NCBI GenBank assembly: GCA_031472005.1
Contig: PZJY01000010.1
Coordinates: 1,054,001-1,118,000 of the forward strand
From: Tetracladium setigerum
Taxonomy: Eukaryota; Ascomycota; Leotiomycetes; Helotiales
Direction: 5' to 3'
Length of the DNA stretch: 64,000 bases
The translations under genes and the position numbers were made by a program. The number at the start of each line of letters is the position of its first letter. The stretch's first letter is position 1. This document shows, one piece after another, positions 1-12,248 of this stretch. The notes beneath the pieces are model-generated. The model searched no databases. It was not told the origin of the DNA and was given only the letters and a program-made list of their open reading frames with translations.

Positions 1-2113
1 TCGGGACTGTGCTGTTGACGAGCCCTACTGTATTCTTCCTCGTCATCTTCGTCATTTTCATCATCGTCGACTGGTTCGCGACCGCTTCTTGTGTCACCTT
101 TCACGAGTCCTAAGCGTTCTTCTTCCGTGGCGCCCTTGGTAGGAGAGACGTGGCTAAGGCGTCGGGTGCCACTCAGTCCCTTTCGCGCTAGCTGTGGTCT
201 ATGTGGAGGGCTGGTGGCTTCGGTTTCACTTTGAGGTATGGCTTGACCTTGGCCTTTTCTGAAGACGTTTTGGAAGGAGAATTGTCGGCGAGCGCTGTGT
301 GGTGGTGGGACAGGTCCTGCGCCAGAATCGGGGTGCAGGCTGCTGCCTCGACTCCCGGTTCTGCCAGAACTCTCATCGATTGTAATGTGACGTCCTGCTT
401 CGCCACCGGCGCCCTCGTACTCGGTTTTATGACCAGCTGGGAGACCATATGTGTTCGTGGGATCGTCGTGATCGTGACCGTAATATGGAGATCCTTGTGC
501 ATCAGCGCCCTTATAGACTGGAATCGCTATCTCGGTCAGAGGAACGGGATGCATAGGACTTTGGACAGGTTGGTTCGAAGTGCCTCTTCGACTCCGGTTT
601 ATAGACTTAGCACGCTCGCGCATACTTCCAAAGAAAGAAGACCCAAGACCGCCGGTACGAGGACGTTCTTCGTCATGATCAGAATCAGATTCGTCGGGGA
701 AACGTGACATGCCCAAAGGTGGATGTTGTGTGGGTGTGTGAATGGCCTCGAATTGAGGAAATGGGGTAGAGTTCTCCCCGGCGTGCGTAAGCGAGGATTG
801 CTTCCACGAGGGTTGCTTCCAAGAGTGGTTCTACGACGTCTGAGACCATCCCATTCGATTTGCTCGTTCTCTCCAATAGGGGCGAGATCCATTTGCTTCT
901 CTTCATGAAGTCTCCTTGCTTCGTCCATCTCCATTTTCTGTCTGGCTTGGGAGAATCTCCGTACGATGGCTGCGGTACCTCGAATGGCGTCCGCCTTTGG
1001 CTCAGACTCCGGCTGCTCTTGTTCAGCAATTGTGCGAACTTGGTCTAGATCACCCGCAAAAACTGCAGCATCTGGAACATCTTTAGCCGATTTGGAAAGT
1101 TGAAGAATAACAACTCCAGCGCAAATAACCAAGAATCCCATAACGACTGTAAGGATCGAGGTTACAGTTCCCTTGAAGCCTCTGAAGAGGATGACCGAAG
1201 TAATAATCGTTGAACTCGTAAAGAATACATAGTAAGTTGGCGTTACCAAAGAAGCATTGAAAAGATTTAGTGCTTTCTGAGAAATAATCAGTACTGTGTT
1301 GGGTGTGGACAAGGAGGAGTGGTCTTACATTCAAGTATATGATCTCCGTGACAAGAGTTCCAATGACAAAAACCAACAGAACATATGTAAACCATTGGTT
1401 AAATTGCGCCTTTCCACCAATCTGGTTATGATCGCAGCACCAATTCCTTGTGTAGCAACAACACTAAGTCCTCCAATTAGACTGCAAATGGAAAGATAAA
1501 CCATCATCGATTTCTTGCCGTATCTTGGTCCAGCCCAAAGGGCGAGGAAAAGGCAGCCAAGGATCACAACTCCAGTATAACTTAAAAATCCCGGCGAAAT
1601 GACAAAGTGCTGCATTTCCTGGATATTGGCAGCCGCAGATTCCGACGGTCCGTTCATGGCAATAATGACCGATCCAACTATGCATAGAAAGCATCCCACT
1701 TTGCCTACCAGACTCAGCCGCTCCTTGAGAAAGATGGCGGAGAGAATGGTCGTAACAACCACGGATAAGGCACCCAACGGTGTAACCAAAATGGCATCCA
1801 CAAACATGTAGGCAGCAAAGTTGCAGACCTCTCCAATAATCATCAAGGTCATTCCTCCCCACCAGTATGCGTTCTTCAGATATCCATATCCTTCGCCGGC
1901 AATCTCGTCGTATTTCTCGTTGGCTCTCAGCAATCCAACCTTTTTAAGCACAAAGGATATCCCGATAAAAACGCCCGAGGCAATCGCAAGTGTAATTCCC
2001 ACGGCCTTGAATATTGGCGGTCTTGATGCTTTCGTCGCTTCTGTCTCGGTCGCATTCGTAGCTCGCGCATAGAGCAGATTCGCTGCCAGCAGGGCATGTC
2101 CAGCTTCATCCAT
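1..2113 (-). CDS. NIPA-type magnesium transporter (partial, two apparent frameshifts)
   Basis: The protein resembles NIPA/DUF803 Mg2+ transporters: many hydrophobic helices in the first ~330 residues, with family motifs such as GISFVLKKVGL and YLKNAYWWGGM, and after the intron LVTPTYYVFFTSSTI. These proteins carry Mg2+ across endomembranes or the plasma membrane. The ATG is at 2113; an upstream GTG at 2161 is not used. One intron, 1277-1328 (GTAAG...CAG), joins IYLN to KALNLFN. Two single-base losses break the frame: a CC (coding strand) at 1424-1425, needed to join AAII to QIGGKAQFN, and a G4 at 776-779, needed to join RTPG to ENSTPFPQF. The long acidic, disordered C-terminal tail runs off the left edge, so the stop is not seen. 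Family assignment is firm; whether the breaks are real or sequencing errors is open. Confidence 0.85.
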
Positions 2114-4052
2114 GGTGGATGTTGAATATCTAGACGGCGCGGACGGATGGAAGATGGCCACGGAGGGTCGAAAGGGGGATTCCCGTCTGCACAGTCTCCC
2201 TTAGCTATCCAGGTCGAGGGATGTTCTCGCAATGATTGTCCCAGTGGTTGTTCTTCGGCGCAGTTTTCACATGGGTGTTTTCCGGATAATAGTGTTGAGA
2301 TAAGTGTTTATCGGACGGTTTGGCATAAGAATGGCTTTGGAATTAGGGCGACAAGGTCTGCAAATATCGAATTGACAGAGAGAGGATGACCTGGTCAATC
2401 GTGGAAAGACTTGGGTGGTTGACAGCTTTCTCAAAACAGAGGCCGTTGGAGATGCAGATGTCGAAACCCGGATGTTTGGTGGTTGAGGATTTGGGGGTGG
2501 CAGCGCGAAGCTAGGACTGGTTAATAAGAAGAAGCAGGCCCGAAATAGAGGCAGACAAAAAGCGGAGAGACCAATAATAATCTTGATTTTATGGGGAGAC
2601 TCCTAGCAGTCGTCGTATTTATTCTTTGGGCCGTAGAGTGCCTTGAAGGAGCGCGCAATTATGTGGGTAGGTAGCATTCGAATGCAGTGATCTCGTACGG
2701 AGCGCCTTGGGAGCTGAAGATATCTCGAGCGTTTGTTTGCACCATCGGAGCTTGTGGCGCATAAGGCGAATGGCCGAGACTCTTGTCAACGCAATCTCAA
2801 AGAAAGCCGGTTTCTTCGCTGCTTCTTCCTCACTACTGGTTCTGCACAAGGGCGCTCCGCTCCACCCTGGTTCTGCGTTTCTGTTTTGGAAAAAGTGGAC
2901 GAGGCAGTGCTTCTCTACCTCTACAAGTACAGGTCACTTCACTGCTGACGTCGTATCCGCTTGACTTGATGTCAAGAGCTCATTCACAACATAGAATTGG
3001 GGCAACTAAAAGACGACCACGGAAATACTTGTTGAGCCTCTAGAACCATTGTTTTATTGCTATGACCGAAAATTGGAAGAAGCGACTGGAACATCCAGAA
3101 ACCCGCCAGGCAAGCGAGAATCTCCCGGGCGCCACAGCAACCAACGGCCTATCACCAAAGACCTGTTGATCTACTTCCAAACCTCATCACACAATGTATG
3201 TACGAAGTATACAGACTCGAGCAGACTCGAACAAACGCGAGAGGGCGTCCGTGTGCAAGCTGAGTAGTATTAGGTTGCACTGCTACTTCACTACAGTAAT
3301 CACTTCGCCTCCTCCCTTCTCGGCTAATCCACAAACACGATCAGCGACACGCAATTAGCCGCCACACTGAGGAAAGGAAAATCCCAGATGGATGAGATCT
3401 TGACGGATTCCGTCCAACTATTGTTGAAGAGTAACAACAGCATTTCAACGTCGTTTCAAGTGAACATCCACAGTTCTTTCTCCTCCTCCAGCTCCTCGGC
3501 AATTAGCGAGCTTACGGAGTTTACAACGCCCTTCCCCTCGTTCTGTTGACCTTCACAGAGTAATGCAAAGAGATTCTCTTTGTTTCAAGGCAACGGGTAT
3601 CTTCGTACTGACAATAACTCCAGATATCTGCTGTCTCTGATTCGTGATATGAAAGAGAATCTGGCCTGGGCATTGCCGATCCCAAGTTCCAAGTTGTCTC
3701 CCTCGCTTGTACTCCGTAGAGGTCATATTGTCCCTGCTCCTTGGGCATGGGGTCGCCAGCTATTGGGGCCAAGTACGATATCACGTGGTTTGGAACCACG
3801 GCAGCCGAGATGTGGTACGAACGCAGGTACGAACTCCTGGCTTTGAATGTGGTGAGGCTGACAGCTCGACCACCTCCCCAACCTCTCAATCTCATATCCC
3901 GTCTACTAAACTAAAGTAGAATGTAAGCACTACAGAAGCCTGCCAACCTCTCCTTCTTTTCTTTCTCTTTCTCCTTCCTTTCTGTTCTTATATTTCATTT
4001 TCTCTTCTCAGGAATCTGTGCAAGAAAGGAATAAAGCCAAACATCTCGCAAG
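2114..4052. other. Intergenic region, divergent promoters of NIPA and P450 genes
   Basis: No open frame here looks like a protein. The only structure I see is just before the P450 gene: a pyrimidine-rich stretch at about 3945-4010 ending in a CAG, with a GTAAGC at 3923. Together these could form a 5' UTR intron (3923-4011), leaving a short leader with a good start context (CAAGATGG) at 4053. Confidence 0.4.
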
Positions 4053-5999
4053 ATGGCGGTCAACAGTACCATGGAAGCAATCACAGCCTCTGAATCATCA
4101 GGAAAGAGCCCGTTCTATCTCATGCTGGCAATAGCTCTTGGATTGGCGTTTTTAGTCAGCAAATTGTTGACTTCGGCTCCAGCGGATTCAAGAGAACCTA
4201 CTCTCATCAATCCCAAAATCCCCATCTTGGGCCATGTTCTAGGATTGATGATCCATCAAGCTGAATACTTATCACAACTGGTGTGAGTGAAGATCTCCCT
4301 GGTATGAGATAGACAGGGGAGCTAAGAATTCGACAGTAACAAGGTTGAGCTGCCAATCTTCATGATTAAGATATTTGGTAGCCCTTTATACATCATAAAC
4401 TCACCAGAGCTCACTCAAAATGTCTTCCGGCACTCGAAAGCCTTTTCCTTCGATTCAATCTCCGCCTCTGCATCTCAACGATTGTTTCAAATGACCGACG
4501 GCCAAATGGCGTTACTTTTAAAGCCTGCTCCTGGGAACGAAGATTCCAGCGTTGAAGCAAGCCTGCACTCGGCCATTACCAAGGCAATGTATGTACAAAA
4601 CAAGACACTCCTGTCCTGTCTTTCCTTCTGAGAGGATCTTCCTGTAATTGGCGCAAAGCTAGAGTTCTGCTCGTGTTGCACGAGTTGTTGTATGGCTAAC
4701 TCTCGATAAAGGCATAATGTTCTCACTCCGGGACCCAATTCTCCTATTCTGATTATGAACGCAAGAGCGCTGAACCGCTTTGCGGACTTCTTAAATCCTA
4801 TTGGAAAAGATGGCATTTCAGTTGACATGTTTGATTGGTTCAACGAACACTTCACGGTCGCTACCTCAGTCGGAGTTTACGGTGTTGACAGTCCTTTCGA
4901 CCATGACAGGACCTTGGTCAAGAGTCTAACGTAGGCAATTTCCCATTTCGTCATTTATATTGGAAACGATTTTTAATGTCAAGTCAGTGACTTCGAAGAT
5001 GGGATTGGCCTCCTCGTGATGAATATAGCACCTGCAATTATTGCTTCAAAAGCACACCGAGGACGATCCGCAATTCGCGATGCATTCCAGAAATATTACC
5101 GCCAGGGAGGTAAAGAAAAGACCTCTGGTCTCATTATTGCGCGTTATGATATTCTTACTGCTGGTGGCTTCACCACTGATGACAGTAAGTATTGGACGCA
5201 TTTTATCTTTCATTTCGCCTTGCTGAACATAGAGACTAACTCATCATTTCTTTTTTTTTTCTACAGTTGGAAGCTTCGACATCGGCATCATGCTCGCAGC
5301 TTCGATGAACTCCACTCCTGCCATGTTCTGGTTGATTTCATACATCTACTCTGATCTTGAACTACTCTCAGAGATCAGAACAGAGGTTTCTTCCGCAGTC
5401 AGTGTCAAGGACAAAAAAGCCAAATTCGACATATCCCAACTTCTCAAAAACTGTCCGATTCTTACATCATGCATGCAAGAAATGCTTCGCCTGTTGGATG
5501 CCTTCATTGGCAACAGAATCGTGATGGAAGACACTCTTCTGAATGACCAATACCTCCTTCGCAAAGACGGCATTATTCAACTTGTCGGTGGTCCCATGCA
5601 CCTCTCTTCCTCCATCTGGGGATCCGATTCCCATGTCTTCAACCCCCGCCGCTTCCTCAAGTCTACCCAGGATAACTTGAGCAAGGACGCTCGCAAAGCG
5701 CAAAAGAACGGTTACAATCCTTTGGTGGTGGTGCAACCTTGTGTCCAGGACGCCACTTTGTCACCATGGAAATTCTAGGTGCTGTAGCAACCATAGTGGT
5801 CGGGTATGACATAACCATGCAAGATGGAGGTCCTCTCAAGGTGCTGAAACCACGGAAGCAGGCCATGGCTGTCCAGGTAAAACACGCAGAAGGAAATTTA
5901 GCTGTCAACATCAAGAGGAGAGATGGTTGGGAAGGCTTGGATTGGATTTATGATGTCGGTGTTGGGGAAGTGAACGGCGCAAATGATTTGGCCTATTAA
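4053..5999 (+). CDS. Cytochrome P450 monooxygenase (frameshift at the heme loop)
   Basis: About 543 residues, normal for a microsomal fungal P450. There is an N-terminal membrane anchor (residues ~20-42), an I-helix segment with ASMNSTPAMFWLI at ~311-323 that lacks the usual acid-Thr pair (as in CYP7/CYP8-like P450s), an ExxR motif (EMLR, ~371-374) and a heme loop FGGGATLCPGRHF with the Cys ligand at ~459. Introns: 4283-4336, 4589-4711, 4931-4987 and 5185-5266, all GT-AG with matching phase. Directly before the heme loop the frame breaks: NP must continue as FGGG, but a T is missing from the TTT at 5721-5723. With one base restored, exon 5 is in phase to the stop. It probably oxidises a sterol or other lipophilic substrate, which cannot be named from sequence. 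No biosynthetic cluster surrounds it. Confidence 0.88.
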
Positions 6000-7646
6000 A
6001 AGGTTTTATCAGGAGTATACTTTACTCTTATTCCTCGGCGCCGTTATCCAAGCTCTACATCTGCTTGTGGGAGTATCATTACAAAATTCTTTCTTCGCTT
6101 TTTCTTTTTCTTATACACAGATCATCTCAATACAAAGTTCCAAATCTACATTCTTAGAACTAATTCCTCCAAGCAGATTTGATTCAATTTATCTCCCCCA
6201 CCCCGCTTTCCCTCTCCTTTCCCTTTCCCTTCTCCCTCTCCCCCACAAAAGCCAACACCGCTCTCCCATACTCCCTATCCACAATCTCATACCCACCCCA
6301 GCAACCCTCTCCCTCCTCCCCAACAACTCCGTCTGTACGGCTCTCTCCTCCTTTGCAATTGCAACGGCCGCAGTCGGTTTCTTCCTTCCAGCCTTGAATT
6401 TGAAAACAAGAGAATACTTCAGACATAGGTATATCGTGATGGCGGCGAGGACGACGAGAGCTCCTAGGACGATTAGAGCGATTGTGGAAGGGCTGAGGGG
6501 TTTGGAGGTGGTGTGTTTGGAGCTTTGTTTGGGGATTTGTTTGGGGGGTGGAGAGATGTTGGTGTGGATGTTGATGTGGGTATTTGGTGGGTTATAGTTG
6601 TTTGGGTGAGGAATGAGAGGAGGGTTTTGGGGGTTGGGATGGTGGTGATTGTGGGAAGAGCTGTGGGTGGGTGGTTAGAACAGTTCAATAGATATAGAAA
6701 TCTCAATTGAAATAAGGAATTTTGACATGAGTAGAATGTTGATTCCTGAAAGATGTAGAAATTTTAAAGAGATAGAGAAATTTGAAAGGATTTAGATATT
6801 GTGAAAATATATAGAATATTTATAGAAAATCTTCATAGACACAGAAATTTGAATAGAAAAAATAGTAAGTAATACACTGACCTAGCGTTTGCGAGATAGA
6901 AGCCATCCGTGAATTGTGCTGTTTCCTTTGGTCGAACCGAGATTATAGAACTTTAAGTGGATGTGTATAGCGAACAAAGATTTTCGAGGTCTAAATGGTG
7001 TTCTCTAAATATTGCAAAGGGTGTAGGTATGTTGTGCGGGGTTTAGAGCAGCTATATGTATCAGTTTGTGCAATCAGGCAGTCGAGTCGGGTAAGCATTC
7101 CAGGTCAACCCATCCAATCCAACATCCCATCTACATATATCAACATACATGGATCCCGCATATTAGCGAGGCAGATCTTTAAATTTAAAGAAGTATTCTT
7201 GAATAACTCGTTAAAAGATTAACAAGTCTGTTTCGGGATTGGGTATGTCCTTTTGATGCGCTTTCTCGCCTACAGTATCTGAAGTTTGAGTGAAGCTTTG
7301 AGCAGGAGAGCTGGTTAAATGGATTTTAGAGAATACCTATATATTTGCATAACTTGGAATGATATTCTAAGTGATTATTTAAGATCAAAATTGGGACATT
7401 GCATGTGGAAATCAACACACGTGGTTCACACGTGTTCTAGCGGCAGCTATCCGTATCTCAAAATAATTTATCGTCCGCATTCATGTCATCGCAAAATCCA
7501 TCATCTCCAAAGCAGAAAGACATTGTCATCATCCAACTGCCCACCATAATATCTTCATTGCTCAAATTGATTATTACAACAATCATGTTCTATCAAACAT
7601 TTCAACGTCTTTGCTAAGTCCAGAGTTCACGCATTCTCATGCTGTT
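6000..7646. other. Intergenic, pyrimidine tract then AT-rich DNA
   Basis: About 6180-6320 is strongly pyrimidine-rich on the + strand and the DNA after ~6480 is G/T-rich, giving long but low-complexity frames that I do not believe. From ~6700 to 7400 the DNA is AT-rich with no plausible gene. Two CACGTG hexamers lie 11 bp apart at 7418-7423 and 7429-7434. Confidence 0.4.
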
Positions 7647-8552
7647 CTAATTCCCCTGATAGAATTGCCGTGGCTTGACAAGCTCAGGAACATGAAGAAA
7701 CGCCAACTTTTCAAACTCGCCACTGTCAACATAATCAGCTAGGGCATTGACTTTCAGGTTGGCTGGCACCGGCTTTGAAGAAACGGCCGGATCAAACTCA
7801 AAAGGATGTTCTCGATCCGCCCTCATCTGTCTCCATGCATCGCTCACTGAATGCTTGAAATCGATGGTCGTATCCATACTCGCATGCACTACGAACTTTT
7901 GATCCGGATTATCAGTGCTACGTTTGATGAGGATGGCAACACCGAAGGAATCCACAACCCCACGCTTTTGACTCGCATTCTCGCGGAAGTTCCACCATAC
8001 CACATCTTCCCCTGGACGGCCGCGACCCGAAGATACCTTCTTTCCAGCTTCGAGACTCATGTTAAATTTCTGCTCTTTCTCTGCGCTTTTTTGACTTGTT
8101 ACTTTTCCTGAAACCTTGAGATGATCCGTTCCACCTTCAATGGCGCCTTCCTTTGCAGAGCCAGAGGTCTGCCTCTCTTCACTCTCCTCAAGCGTAATGC
8201 TCCCTTTGTCCAGTGGAGCAAAATCCCTCACGTACGGCTCATCGTCCAGCCTTCCTCTCTTATCCTTTACCGAATTCTCAAATCGAAGAGCGAGATTAAA
8301 GTGTTTGTAACGTCGAGTGGCGGACGAATTGGCATTTGAGAGCTTGATGCGAAAGACGAGGAGCGACGCAGGGTCTGGTTCGGCAGCGCTGTAGAGACCG
8401 TGAATACTATGGAGGAAGCGGACACTGGTGATGAAGCCTGATGCTTCTCGTTGCCACATGAGCTTTTCGTTTTCCGTCTTAAGGGTGGCATCTGATCCAG
8501 AGGGGCTGATCCAGAGGGGAAGGTCGAGGTCTGTATCAATTCCGACTGTCAT
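7647..8552 (-). CDS. Orphan fungal protein, divergent partner of the S8 protease gene
   Basis: An intronless frame of 301 residues starting at ATG 8552. I do not recognise a named domain. It has no signal peptide or membrane helix. The middle (residues ~110-185) is charged and probably disordered (Lys/Glu/Ser-rich). A conserved-looking core follows, around VVWWNFRENASQKRG and an Ile/Val-rich strand with a Lys-Arg end (AILIKR), then HASMDTTIDFKHS. The alternation of strands and the tail rich in Pro/Val suggest a beta-rich fold. It shares a 440-bp divergent promoter with the S8 protease gene at 8993, and an NLR-like gene follows 425 bp beyond that. Co-regulation with these and a role in the same response is inference only. 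Confidence 0.65.
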   Translation of the reverse strand: MTVGIDTDLDLPLWISPSGSDATLKTENEKLMWQREASGFITSVRFLHSIHGLYSAAEPDPASLLVFRIKLSNANSSATRRYKHFNLALRFENSVKDKRGRLDDEPYVRDFAPLDKGSITLEESEERQTSGSAKEGAIEGGTDHLKVSGKVTSQKSAEKEQKFNMSLEAGKKVSSGRGRPGEDVVWWNFRENASQKRGVVDSFGVAILIKRSTDNPDQKFVVHASMDTTIDFKHSVSDAWRQMRADREHPFEFDPAVSSKPVPANLKVNALADYVDSGEFEKLAFLHVPELVKPRQFYQGN

Positions 8553-8992
8553 TTTGGTTTGTGAATGGTGCTGCCTTCTGGTTTTTATCTTTTCTTTTCG
8601 ATTTTTTATTTCGGAGACGAATTAGATGGATGAAACAATGATCGAAGGTGCAAGATGAAAGAATGAAGAAGAGAAAAGAGAGGGGGAAGACACAATTACA
8701 GGGAAGCTGGACAACTCGGACGAGGCTGTGATAGATTGAGATTCGGTGAGATTCTGTCCCGCTGGTTCAACGATAAATTAGGCTCCTGCAAGCCATAAAA
8801 AAAGAAGCATCAAGCCTCTCCGCTTTGGGCGTTGTGCATGCACACTTCAGAGAGTGCCAATAAGCAAGTTTTCAGCCTCAGCCTGATCAGTACCTCCTCA
8901 ATTATGGAGTACTCTTCTACGTTTCAAATCGTTGCTATTCATTGTCGCACACCGAAATCATTTCCTCTTTCTCATGCAAACAATACTATCAA
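8553..8992. promoter_or_regulatory. Divergent promoter between orphan gene and S8 protease gene
   Basis: A 440-bp stretch with ATGs facing away on both sides (8552 on minus, 8993 on plus). AG-rich around 8640-8700 on the + strand. I see no clear TATA box or named operator. The head-to-head arrangement suggests shared control of the two genes. Confidence 0.45.
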
Positions 8993-11823
8993 ATGGACGG
9001 AAGTCAAAAACCATCACCACAAGGACACAATCAAATGTCCCGGCCTCCGCCAGTTCCCCCAAAGCGTACAATTCGCAAGGTCACGAAACCGGGAGACGCA
9101 CTTCGCGGTGCAATCACCTCAAACAATTACCAAGAAGTACAATCTCAGTTGGCCACCAGCCTCCCCTCCAATAAAATGGAATGGCGAGACTTGATCAAGC
9201 TCTCGCTTGACCCATCGTTGGATTTGATGATTCAAAATCTGTTAATTTCCAAGTTGGAGCAAATTCCAGAGATGTTGAGGGCGGTATTTGAGTTAGACAT
9301 GATCGCCAATCGAACAAGTAGGGACTATGATGCTAAAGACGAGACGATGAACGATCTGAAGAAGCCGCCGATAGTCTATGAACAGCCAACAATCGCGGAG
9401 ATACTATTTGACCAGTGTACTTCTCTTTTTCCTACGGCTACGGACGATTCGACACTAATTTTAGCGGCCACATCAAAATCAGTTCCGGTTTTGCAAGCCA
9501 TGCTAAGAGGTATCGAAAGCCGCGACGATAGAGCCAAGCTTCTGGAGACGGTTGACTCTCGTGGGGATACTGCCCTTCAGATTTTAGTCAATTCTGCAGA
9601 TGAACGACATTTTGAGATCATTAGAAAATTTCTGGACCTACGACCTGAACTAGCGCAAAAGCGTTCTGGGTTTTCACAGAGAACCCCATTACATGCGGCC
9701 GTTCACGATGCTTTGAAATTTGCTGCAGAGGGCAAGCTGGTAATATGGCTGGTCGACTTCTTGATCAACGACTACCCCGACTCGTTGCTCAGCCGCGACA
9801 ATAAATTGAAGCCAGCTTTTGTCTATATCAAAGAGCGTCTACAACCCCAGCAAGGAATCGAAGATTCCGTTCATAAACTGGGTTATTTAGTCCAGTCGGC
9901 AATATTTAGCAAGTTCGCGAGCGACATTACAAAGCTGAGAAGAGCTTTGTATGGCTCTGATGGTATTTCCATTCTCCATTCGTCATTCGCATACAACGCT
10001 AACGATTTCTAGAGATCTGTCAGTTTTCACCCTGGTCTCCAAATGCTGCACTGATAGACTAACAATTTCAAGGCAAAGAGCTTGCGCTGGATCTCTCAGA
10101 TTTCAACCTTCCTACCCACAATTTTTCAGATTTCACTAAGTCGCTCCTCAAACAACGGCGAATGCGTCTCAAATTCGAGTCTTCTATCGTGTACCTACAA
10201 CTCCCAAACTTCAACAAAACTCCAGGCCGAGAATTCCATTCCGATTTGACCCGGCTGTTCCAATGGCTCAAGCAAGCAGGAGTGACAACCATTTGCAAGC
10301 TCAAAGTTCCCGACAGCTTCACTGATCCTGTTCGCGACGAAGACATTGAGACTCTATTGTCCAACAAATTTGAAATATGGGAACTGGACTGGAGAAAAAT
10401 GGATCTTTCAATTGAGGTTGTTCAGAAAGCCGCAAAGGATGTCAGGCGATTGCATCTATACACCCAGGGGAACTGGCCGTTTCTATTTTACTTGGCAACA
10501 GTTGGAATCAAAAAATTGCTAGAGCATCTGAAAGAGCTCACTATTACAATTATTGAAATCGAGGTTAGTCTGTATTAGTTGGTAATGCTGACCTGCTAAC
10601 ATGTTGTGGAGGGACTGCAAAGTAGTGAACGACTTCAGGCTACACAAATAAGATTCTTTGAGGCATGGGGCGCTTGCACGCTCAATTCCGGAATGGCAGT
10701 TCCAACAGTAGATGTACAGAGACTGGACATGTTTCGCTGCGATCCCGATGGTTATCAGCCGCGAGGGAATCAAGCGTGGGTTATCCAAACAAGAATCAAA
10801 GCTCCTTTTGAACTAACGCAAATCAGTAACTATAAAATTAATAAAGATCTGAAGCATTCACATGCTTTCCTACAAACAATCTCAGACCAGAGAACCGAAG
10901 CGGCAGCACACGCTCACGACCGCCCAGTCAAGATTGCAATCGTCGACAATGGCGTGGATCAAGTACTTGCTGCCTTATCTGAGAACATCAAAAAAGGCCA
11001 GTCTTTCGTTGAAAGATCCACAGCCGCAGAAAACCGAGAGAGTCCATGGTGGATAGCAGCAGATCCTCATGGTACACAAATGGCTTCACTGGTCCTCGAC
11101 GTTAACCCACACTGTGACTTATACATTGCGAAAGCCGGTCGGTTTCAGAGAGACATCAACTTGTCCAATATGGTCGAGGTAAGCTTCCTGGTCACGTTCA
11201 AGCTCCAATCGTTCTCTAATCATCTAAAGGGTATCAAATGGGCCATAGATCAGAAGGTAGACATAATATCTCTGAGCTGGGTGACACAAGTCGACGACGA
11301 AGCACTCAGAAAAGTTATTGCCCAAGCAGAAGAAGAGAATATCTTGGTTTTCTGTTCTACGGCAGATCAAGGAAATATCTCCCAAGATCAGTATCCCGCC
11401 AAATATAACAGCACCATCACCGTGTCTGCAACTGACCGAAACAACGTCAAAAGAAAAACTTCTGAAAACGCGGATTTCTACGTAGTTGGCGAGGACATTC
11501 TGGCCGATGGGCCATCTTATTACGACATGGACGGAGTTTCTGCGAATGATAATCTAGCTATTTCGGGATCATCAGTTGCCACAGCTTTGGCCGCCGGGCT
11601 GGCTTCGTTGATCGTGGCGTATGCTGCGTGTGTTAACAAAGAGACCTATGGAAACGGGAGATTTAAGAAACAGACAATGATCGATATGATGAGGAAACAC
11701 ATGTGTCCGGGCGGAAGTAACTATATTCAGGCAGATTCATTTGGACCTACGTGCAACGCTGAAGATCCTGCGGAACATAAGAAATGGGTAGCGAGGCACT
11801 TTGGAGCAGTTACGAGTTTATAG
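8993..11823 (+). CDS. Subtilisin-like (S8) peptidase with long helical/ankyrin-like N-terminus
   Basis: About 873 residues in four exons. Introns: 9963-10072, 10564-10611 and 11179-11229; the last is 51 nt with no in-frame stop, so retention would add 17 residues. The start is ATG 8993; the TTG at 8942 is not used. Residues ~60-485 are helical with degenerate ankyrin-like pieces (for example TPLHAAVHDALKFAAEGK). The C-terminal ~280 residues are a subtilase. The Asp is in KIAIVDNGVD (~599), the His in DPHGTQMASL (~640), the oxyanion Asn in TADQGN (~725) and the Ser in SGSSVATALAAGL (~791). All four residues are present, so activity is plausible. There is no signal peptide, so it is probably cytosolic. 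S8 domains are known as effector parts of fungal NLRs; here one sits as a separate gene next to an NLR-like gene. Confidence 0.85.
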
Positions 11824-12248
11824 ACCGGTAATTTTTTTAATTTTTTTTTGCTAAACTCGGTTAGGTCTTGGATACCTTTCAATGCCTTTGGAGGGCCTCA
11901 AGTTCAAAGTCAATACTGTAGTGGCGTTGGATCTATTGCTTTTCCCTATTCACGCGTGATTGGTGAGGAGACCAGTGCCGCCTTTGATGCCATGCAGCAC
12001 ACAACACACACCCCAGACAGTGCAGCACACCACAAGATTATTCACTGCCACTGCTGTACAGGACAAAGTCCAGCATTCCAAACTGGGGCTGAGTTCAGCC
12101 GCAAATGTGGACCTGGGATGGCCTCGAATCTTGGTTGAATATCGAACAACATGCATCATCATAACAATGGCATTCTTCACACCAACTAGCAGCAGCCTGG
12201 ATCCCTCAAGTTGATGAGTCCGTCGCTTTCGGCTCACTTTACCCAGCT
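11824..12248. other. Short intergenic region upstream of the NLR-like gene
   Basis: 425 bp between two genes on the same strand. It opens with T-rich DNA just after the protease stop. I see no coding frame or recognised site. Confidence 0.4.

Noticed and set aside
3521..3895. 124-codon minus-strand frame upstream of the P450
   Set aside because: No recognisable domain or supporting splice sites; lies in promoter DNA.
5999..6710. 204-codon frame after the P450 and a Cys-rich antisense frame
   Set aside because: Produced by pyrimidine- and G/T-rich low-complexity DNA, with no conserved pattern.
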